This document shows positions 55,524 through 61,208 of a stretch of DNA of 64,000 bases, piece after piece. The notes beneath the pieces are model-generated. The model was not told where the DNA came from and made no database searches. It saw nothing but the letters and a program-made list of their open reading frames with translations. The stretch lies in assembly GCF_023701485.1 (NCBI RefSeq), contig NZ_JAMQBK010000039.1, positions 124,001 to 188,000 on the forward strand, read 5' to 3'. The translations under genes and the position numbers were made by a program. Each line of letters starts with the position of its first letter. Position 1 is the first letter of the stretch. This DNA comes from Aporhodopirellula aestuarii (GTDB lineage Bacteria > Planctomycetota > Planctomycetia > Pirellulales > Pirellulaceae).

Positions 55524-56025
55524 GATGCAGGCCGATAATTTGCTAACTTCTTTACTGACAGCCTACCTAAACGAACGTGAAGATGGCATCCCCAATCCTA
55601 ACGCCCCCCTAGGAATTGGCGAGGATGGGGCTGTTTACCGCACAGCATCCCGCACAGCTGTCAAAATCTTCTACCGCAGCAAAAACTACGAGCGGGAATT
55701 GGGGTGCTATTTGCGACTACGTGACGTTGAAGTTACCGAGGTTGCGGGATTTGCTGTACCCGAATTGATCGACCATGACGATGAACGTCTCATCATTGAA
55801 ATGGGCATCGTTACACCGCCCAGATTACTAGACTTTGGCAAAGCGTACTTGGATCGCCCTGGCCCGTTTTCGCCTGATCTGATTGCAGAGCACTTCGAGA
55901 GCAAGTCCGCAGATTACTCTGACGCAGACTGGTCGCGCGTGCTTGATGCCTATTATGAATTGAAGAGCTACGGGATCTACTATTACGATCTTCGCCCAGC
56001 AAACATCCAAGTTCGAGCCGAATGA
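55522..56025 (+). CDS. Short protein-kinase-like fold protein
   Basis: About 167 residues from ATG 55522 or the adjacent ATG 55525, preceded by GGTGGGAAG. It shows a glycine-rich loop (GIGEDGAVY), a beta-3 lysine (AVKIFY), a hinge region (LIIEMGIVTPP) and a catalytic-loop-like YYDLRPANIQ with the expected Asp and Asn. The protein stops right after this loop, so the DFG magnesium site and the C-lobe are absent. I recall similarly short proteins ending in 'GIYY.D..PGNI' in planctomycetes and phages, so the short length may be the natural form. Kinase activity without DFG is doubtful; it may bind ATP or be a pseudokinase. The longer frame from 55459 overlaps the divergent gene and is unlikely. 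Confidence 0.72.
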   Translation: MMQADNLLTSLLTAYLNEREDGIPNPNAPLGIGEDGAVYRTASRTAVKIFYRSKNYERELGCYLRLRDVEVTEVAGFAVPELIDHDDERLIIEMGIVTPPRLLDFGKAYLDRPGPFSPDLIAEHFESKSADYSDADWSRVLDAYYELKSYGIYYYDLRPANIQVRAE

Positions 56026-56082
56026 GCGTATCGAACTTTATTGCACCTGGGCCGGCGACTACCCGGTATTTCATTGCTTCTA

Positions 56083-56262
56083 TCAAACCACAGGTGTTGC
56101 GACTCCTTCAAAGTAGCACCAGCATTCAGAATCTGCCAGTAACGTCTTGCCGGAGGTTCCTCCGATGACAAGCACGCCCGTTTGGATCTGCCGGCACAGT
56201 CTCTCGATCTCGGCTGGGTTCGATATGTAGCACGGTTTGCTCCGCTCGTCGCTCGGTATCGC
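56083..56262 (-). pseudogene. Remnant reading frame with P-loop-like motif
   Basis: Between stops at 56263-56265 and 56083-56085 the minus strand reads SKPCYISNPAEIERLCRQIQ, then TGVLVIGGTSGKTLLADSEC. The GGTSGKT string resembles a Walker A motif after a beta strand, but nothing follows that would complete a nucleotide-binding domain, and no ATG is present. It may be a fragment of a lost ATPase gene or chance. Confidence 0.25.
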
Positions 56263-56265
56263 TCA

Positions 56266-56640
56266 AGCGGAAAATCATTGATCGCGCAAGCCCCCTCGGG
56301 ACTGAGCAGTCACCCGAAAACCAGAGTACGAACCTCGTCAGTAGCCTAGTGTTCTCGAGTGCAGCGACTGGTTGTGCTTCGTCCCTCTCCGGTGATTCGT
56401 GTCGTTCATTTGCTGCGTTTGAATTCTGAAAATCTTGGTGACTTTTGGAAAGAGTTGCGTCTGATGATCACGTCGATTGGCTGAATTTCATCGGATCCAG
56501 CCCAGTGTTACGTGAAGCGGTGTGTCCCTTCAAACGTGACATGGTCCGCTTACATTGATTTCAAGTGATGATGGACACAAATAGGTATCAGAACGAGAAA
56601 ATATAGTTGGGGCTGCGGGTATGGGAGGCACCGGGGGACG
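56266..56640. other. 375 bases with no visible gene
   Basis: No frame longer than trivial, no strong hairpin and no repeat seen. It lies downstream of the isochorismatase-family gene and may contain its transcription end, but no T-run hairpin is visible. Confidence 0.4.
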
Positions 56641-57249
56641 CTACTTGATGTCCTTCATGAGTTCGCTGGAGTTGCGGACGTCGGCTTTGAGGACTCGCTT
56701 CATCAGCGAGATGGCGTCTTCGGAACGCTGACGCGTGTTCGCTGCCACACAATCTGCGGGAATGGCGATTCGGAAGTCACGCATGTAGGCATCGTTGCTG
56801 GTGAACAAAACGCAAATGTCAGTTGCCACTCCAGTGATGACCAGTCGTTTCACTTGGAGGTGCTCCAGCAGTACGTCTAAGGTTGTTGCGTAAAATGCCG
56901 AATGTTTTGGCTTGAGGACAAAGTAGTCCTCGTCGTGTGGCAATAGCATCTCGACGATCGGTTGGCCGCAGACGCCTTCTCGGAGACAGTGCTCAACTTG
57001 GACGCGAAAGTCGGATTTCCACTTACCAAAGTTGTCGTTGGCGTAAATGATCGGCAGGTCATGATCACGGAAATGCTGTTTGAGCTTCGCGAGATTTTCG
57101 GCTGCGGGCAAAGCGTGCTTGAGCAAGTTCTGTCCTTCGTCAAACTCCAGATCGTTGATCATGTCAATGATCAGAAGTGCAACTTCGCCGCGAACGCTCT
57201 CGCAACCTTGAAGACGGTCGTTCTCCGAACGTTTTCGTTTCGCTGGCAT
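56641..57249 (-). CDS. Isochorismatase-family cysteine hydrolase
   Basis: 202 residues from ATG 57249. The fold is that of isochorismatase/nicotinamidase-type hydrolases. The triad can be placed as Asp29 in LLIIDM, Lys113 in LKPKHSAF and Cys146 in GVATDICVLFT; the cis-peptide VATD segment before the cysteine is also conserved. The length is typical. The family hydrolyses amides or vinyl ethers of small molecules through a thioester; the substrate cannot be told from sequence, and no siderophore or NAD salvage genes are nearby. The first 20 residues are basic and not part of the fold. It appears to be a single transcription unit. Confidence 0.88.
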   Translation of the reverse strand: MPAKRKRSENDRLQGCESVRGEVALLIIDMINDLEFDEGQNLLKHALPAAENLAKLKQHFRDHDLPIIYANDNFGKWKSDFRVQVEHCLREGVCGQPIVEMLLPHDEDYFVLKPKHSAFYATTLDVLLEHLQVKRLVITGVATDICVLFTSNDAYMRDFRIAIPADCVAANTRQRSEDAISLMKRVLKADVRNSSELMKDIK

Positions 57250-57460
57250 GTGGGGTTAAGATTCGGATTGAGAGTCGACGTTGAACGTCCAGTCAGCGTC
57301 GTCAGAAACGTCGCCAAAAAGAAAATGTTCTGCGGTCAGGGATGTGGTTGCGGGCGGACAAATAGCGGTTCGGCTGCTGCGCCGCTGAACGCTTGGGTCT
57401 GCAGGTCTGCAGCGGAATATTCGTTTCGTACGGTTCGTAATTTTGGGTTGGCAACGGCCC

Positions 57461-57493
57461 GTAGGCTGCCCGGTACGTCACCGGGCAGCCTAC
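57461..57493. terminator. Perfect 14-bp palindrome between genes
   Basis: GTAGGCTGCCCGGT (57461-57474) is the exact reverse complement of 57480-57493 across a five-base loop. It lies between the stop of the secreted acidic protein gene (57530) and the start of the isochorismatase-family gene. No T-run follows on either strand, so it may be a bidirectional or Rho-assisted terminator or a REP-like dispersed palindrome rather than a classical terminator. Confidence 0.55.
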
Positions 57494-57529
57494 GTCGTTC
57501 TACTGCGTAATGATTAAGGGATACCGAGC

Positions 57530-58669
57530 CTACTTCCGAGCATTGCCTTGGCTCGATGAAGCCAAGTCTTGGCGTTTCACCGCAGCGCGTTTGATATCGG
57601 TCGTCTTGCCATTGGCTTCGACCTGCGTCGCCATCAGCATCGCGCGATTCTTGATTTTCACGGCAGGACCTTTCACCGTGATTTGAGTGCCTTCGGATAC
57701 GTTGAGGTCGTCGTTCTTGGCGGGGCCGAGATCAACCAGCAACGTCTTGCCTTGATCGGTATTGATCTTTGCCAACTGGTGCTCTTGGCCGCGAACTTTG
57801 CTCGTCATCGCCTTTTCAATCGTGCCGGTGTAACTGCGACCGCTGCGATTGATTTGCGTTGTCGATCCATCACGTTCCAGTTTTTGGGCCAGCAAGACGG
57901 TTTTGTCGCCGGCCTTGAAGGTGACGCCTGTCGCCGTCAACGATTGGCCGAGTCGTGGCGTGTTGTCGAGTTCATTGGCGGGGCCAAGGTCAACGATCAT
58001 GGGCTGATCGGAACTCGAATCGCTCAATTGAACAACCACATTAGTTGTGGCCGGGGTTTTGACCTTTTTAACCGACTTAACCGTTCCCGTAATCGACTTC
58101 ATCTTCGACTGCTGGGTCTTCTGTTTGGCTTCCGCCTCCGCTTGGCTCTTTTGAGCTTCATCGGAGTTTTCGTCGGTCACGTCGGAAAACGAGTAGAAGT
58201 TCATGTCCTCATAGGTGCCATCGCCATCGGTGTCCCAATAGCTGGCGTACGCATCGTACAGACCGTCTCTGTCATAGTCGTAGTAGGACGCCACGTAATC
58301 GAATTGGTTGTCTCGGTTGTTGTCCGAGTAGCTGTTGTATCCGTAGTCGGAGTAGTCGTAATACCAATCGTTTTCGTTGCCGTTGTTGTATCCGTAACTA
58401 CTGCTCGTCCAGTCGATGTCATTATCTTCATCGGTGCTGGTGACGGCGTCGGAGCGGTCATACGTTTCATCGTCCCATCGCCCGATTGCTTCGTCGGTGG
58501 GATTGTAGTCGTTACCATCGAACCATTCGCTGACGTCGTACCACGCATCGTCTTCGTAGTAGCGAGTGTTCTCTTCCCATTCGTCCGCACGAACCAACGC
58601 GGGGCTAAAGGCAAGTCCAAGGACCGCGCACGCGATCGAGATGCGACGGAAGGATCGTGAAGGTTTCAT
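57530..58669 (-). CDS. Secreted acidic Asp/Tyr-rich protein with OB-like repeats
   Basis: 379 residues from ATG 58669, which has AGAGG nine bases upstream; a longer frame from 58756 is not needed. The N-terminus is a signal peptide (basic MKPSRSFRR, hydrophobic core, ALVRA before DEW). Residues about 30-165 are extremely rich in Asp, Tyr, Asn, Ser and Trp, and include DYDRDGLYDAY and DTDGDGTYED, which resemble EF-hand or thrombospondin type 3 calcium loops. A Gln/Lys/Glu helical linker follows. The C-terminal half has repeated strands of the form (I)TGTV.SVK...Q.MIVDLGPA..LD, which occurs at least twice (VDLGPANELDNTP and VDLGPAKNDDLNV) and suggests small OB-like barrels. It is probably a periplasmic or wall-associated calcium-binding protein. 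No named family recognised. Confidence 0.8.
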   Translation of the reverse strand: MKPSRSFRRISIACAVLGLAFSPALVRADEWEENTRYYEDDAWYDVSEWFDGNDYNPTDEAIGRWDDETYDRSDAVTSTDEDNDIDWTSSSYGYNNGNENDWYYDYSDYGYNSYSDNNRDNQFDYVASYYDYDRDGLYDAYASYWDTDGDGTYEDMNFYSFSDVTDENSDEAQKSQAEAEAKQKTQQSKMKSITGTVKSVKKVKTPATTNVVVQLSDSSSDQPMIVDLGPANELDNTPRLGQSLTATGVTFKAGDKTVLLAQKLERDGSTTQINRSGRSYTGTIEKAMTSKVRGQEHQLAKINTDQGKTLLVDLGPAKNDDLNVSEGTQITVKGPAVKIKNRAMLMATQVEANGKTTDIKRAAVKRQDLASSSQGNARK

Positions 58670-59529
58670 GTTACATACCTCTTGTATTGGGGGTGCAAAA
58701 AAGTAATTCGATTGCCGAGTCGCTCTCGGTATGTTGAGACAAACACTTGGTTGCACCGGGGTTGTGGTGCCGACTCGACTGGTTGGAAAGGGCTGCGAAT
58801 CGCGCGCCAGTTCCGCAGGACTTCCAATGAGGCGTTTCAGCGATTCCGCCTATTTCGCAGAGGTGGCTTGAGACTCGGCACACGTGCGTGATCGATGATC
58901 GCTGGTGTCGGGAGAGCGACGCCGGTATCCGCAAAACACCGTCAACTGGACGCCGTGCCCATTACTCGGCAAGAGCAGTTCGTGGCGGCTAAAGCAAACA
59001 ATAGCGTTGACCAACGCGATATTGCCGGAAACGATTCAGTACCGAATCGATCGACTTTGATTCTGATGGTGAATCGATCGACAACCGTTTGATTCGGTTG
59101 TTCGCAATGCGTTCACAATGATCAGACAAATTCGCGGAATGCTTGTGGCGGCTTTTTCACGCTCGCAGCCCCATTGCCAGATCCAACGTTTCAGGCCACG
59201 CCAGCGTGGTGGACTATCGATCACACTGCTGGCGGCGCCTTCACTCCGACAGCAGACGAGTGTTGCATGCTGGTATGAAGGGTTGGACCCTCATTGATCA
59301 GTTTGGTGTTTGATTGCGCGGTGCGCTGGGGTTGTGGCGTCGGAGAATGAAGTGGAGCGGTGAAGAAGGCTTGCAAATTTTCAGGAGAGGGTCGGGATGT
59401 GTTTGAGGCCCGGACAATCACGCATCATGGCTCGCCAGGCAACTGGTCACTGACAGCAGAGGTTGAACGAGAGTTTGTTTGAGGGTATCTCGATCCGTGA
59501 TCGCTTGGCGAAAGGTTGGTAAGCCTCAT
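58670..59529. other. 860-base stretch with repeats but no supported gene
   Basis: Only short frames are present. A 12-base direct repeat (GAATCGATCGAC) occurs at 59044-59055 and 59071-59082, and a seven-base stem (ACAACCG/CGGTTGT, 59081-59101) follows directly. The right part precedes no gene start on the plus strand; the left end holds the promoter region of the secreted acidic protein gene. Confidence 0.4.
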
Positions 59530-60054
59530 TCAGGAGGTTTGTTCTCCGCGGCTGAGTCGGTCGACTCGTCTGAGGATGGAGGGGAAGCGATGGGGGCCGT
59601 GCATGGCCGCGATGTTATGGACGGCTTGGGCAATTGGGATTCCCACTGCGGTGATGTAGAGCGGGCGTGCACTGCCGCCACGACGTAAGTGTGTCGCGTG
59701 CGTTGAATGCTTGAATGGGTTTTTCGCGACACCGATGACGGGGATGCATTCATTCAGAAAACGGTAGAGGTATGCTCCCAAGCCGGGATGGTCTTCATCG
59801 TCCAGCCACACATACCCGTCGACGACAATGCACCGTGGAAGTTGCGGTAGCTTTGTGAGCACTGCTTCGATACATGGCAACTCACGTCGATAGAATTGTC
59901 CGGGCTCATAATCCCGCACGTTCCGGATTCTAAGCGTGTATTCGCTTGCCGAATGGGAGTCACGCCAATCATTGATGACCACGCAGGCCGCGATCGCGGT
60001 CGTTGGCTTGGATTCCGATTCGGTGTAACCAACGTCGATGCAGGCAATCGTCAT
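59530..60054 (-). CDS. nfi: Endonuclease V-like protein
   Basis: 174 residues from ATG 60054. Endonuclease V cuts DNA (or RNA) next to deoxyinosine in repair of deaminated adenine. The family's acidic residues can be seen as Asp7 in IACIDVGY, the Glu of YRRELPCIE and the Asp of CIVVDGYVWLD, followed by HPGLGAYLYRF and VIGVAKNPFKH. The protein begins right at the first catalytic strand and lacks the about 35 N-terminal residues of classical enzymes, so it belongs to a shorter subgroup. No start farther upstream is evident. The neighbouring CAP gene is on the same strand, 81 bases upstream. Confidence 0.8.
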   Translation of the reverse strand: MTIACIDVGYTESESKPTTAIAACVVINDWRDSHSASEYTLRIRNVRDYEPGQFYRRELPCIEAVLTKLPQLPRCIVVDGYVWLDDEDHPGLGAYLYRFLNECIPVIGVAKNPFKHSTHATHLRRGGSARPLYITAVGIPIAQAVHNIAAMHGPHRFPSILRRVDRLSRGEQTS

Positions 60055-60135
60055 GTTGTGCGATCAATCCCTGGGGTGACGAATGTCGGACAGGAGTTGA
60101 TCATAGCGTGGGGTGTTCGGAAATCGATTCCGTTT

Positions 60136-60858
60136 TCACTGCTTCCGCATGAGGGCACCGTCCGAGATGGCGAGTTCTGTCGATTCCTTCAACATGACTT
60201 CCGTGTCGTCATCGTTGAGTCGTAGCGTGGTTGGGAAACAACGAGTCATCGTTACCACGCTGCGTGGGGGCATTTGGAATTCATCGCTACTATCATTGGC
60301 TTCCGTGGAAAGAGTTTGCGTCTCTTCAGATTGGTTGGTCACTTTAATCTGAATCGCCGCTGATTTGGGACGGCCAAACAACTGAACGGCATAGTATGTC
60401 GTGTCGTCCGACGTCGCGACGGCAACGCCGGTCTCGGTGATGTAGTCTGCGAGCATGTTCTCGCGATGAGGCGGCGAGTCGATCCAGCCCTGTACGAACA
60501 CGTCGATCAAACTGTCTGCGGTCACTTCTCCCGTGTTGGTGCGGTAAGCAATGTTTTCCCGCACGACGCAGTATTGGTAGCCTTGCTCTTTCGCTCTTTG
60601 AGCGGGCGTCTTGCCATCGGCATGGTGACCGTATTTGGAATTCTCCGCCATGAAGTTCGCAAACTTGGAGGCGGTTTCTGTTAGCGTTTCGTCTTGTTCG
60701 ACCTTTGGTAGATTGTGCTTTTGGCGGAACTCGTTCGTTTGCACCACAATTGCTTTTTCAACCTCAGAAAGCAACGAGGACCTAGGCGAATCAGCTTGAG
60801 TGGTCTGAGTCAGGCTGAGCAGTATCAGTATTGGGGAAGTGATAAGATAACGTCGCAT
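60136..60858 (-). CDS. Secreted CAP-domain (SCP-like) protein
   Basis: 240 residues from ATG 60858, with GAGG upstream. A signal peptide (MRRYLITSPILILLSLTQ, then TTQA) leads to a CAP domain at about 30-160: TNEFRQKHNLP, ASKFANFMAE, GHHADGKTPAQRA, VRENIAY, GWIDSPPHRENML and TETGVAVA. The two His and Glu residues of the CAP cavity appear as GHH and PPHREN. The remaining C-terminal about 80 residues are beta-rich and of unknown role. Bacterial CAP proteins are extracellular, and their biochemical function is mostly undefined. Confidence 0.85.
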   Translation of the reverse strand: MRRYLITSPILILLSLTQTTQADSPRSSLLSEVEKAIVVQTNEFRQKHNLPKVEQDETLTETASKFANFMAENSKYGHHADGKTPAQRAKEQGYQYCVVRENIAYRTNTGEVTADSLIDVFVQGWIDSPPHRENMLADYITETGVAVATSDDTTYYAVQLFGRPKSAAIQIKVTNQSEETQTLSTEANDSSDEFQMPPRSVVTMTRCFPTTLRLNDDDTEVMLKESTELAISDGALMRKQ

Positions 60859-61208
60859 CGGGAAGCCTCATGTGCGTAGCGGTGTTGCGGGCAGGGTCTG
60901 CCTTCGAATTTTGGCGAATCCAACAGTACCGCAAATCGCAGTCCAATTTGGTTGTTCCCTTCGTGGTAGCAGAACTCGTCAAGAGTTTCGCAACACATTC
61001 CGCTTCGGAGAAAGTGCCAGAGATATGACCGACGTGGACATCGAGATCGTGCTCTCCACTCCGCGACTTCAAAGATGCGGTGTCGAGACGTGTCAGCGAG
61101 GGGGCTGATCCCCGCTGATGCTTCGGGTTGAGATGTCAACAGCCGTTCGAACGCGTCGAAGAGCACGTTGATCGCGGATTGTCTTCGCGATTTTCGCTGC
61201 GTTGGTGG
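60859..61208. other. 350 bases between the fucose enzyme gene and the CAP gene
   Basis: Minus-strand frames (60825-61166 and 60791-61072) overlap each other and show no domain; I do not support them as genes. The region should hold the CAP gene promoter. No clear hairpin with T-run follows the fucose gene's stop. Confidence 0.4.

Noticed and set aside
57569-58660. Long plus-strand open frame (363 codons) with hydrophobic, Val-rich translation
   Set aside because: It is antisense to the secreted acidic protein. The Val/Ile-rich runs are the complement of Asp and Tyr/Asn codons, and the minus-strand product has a signal peptide and a ribosome binding site.
60791-61166. Minus-strand frames of 93 and 113 codons upstream of the CAP gene
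   Set aside because: They overlap each other and the CAP gene's leader, with no recognisable features.
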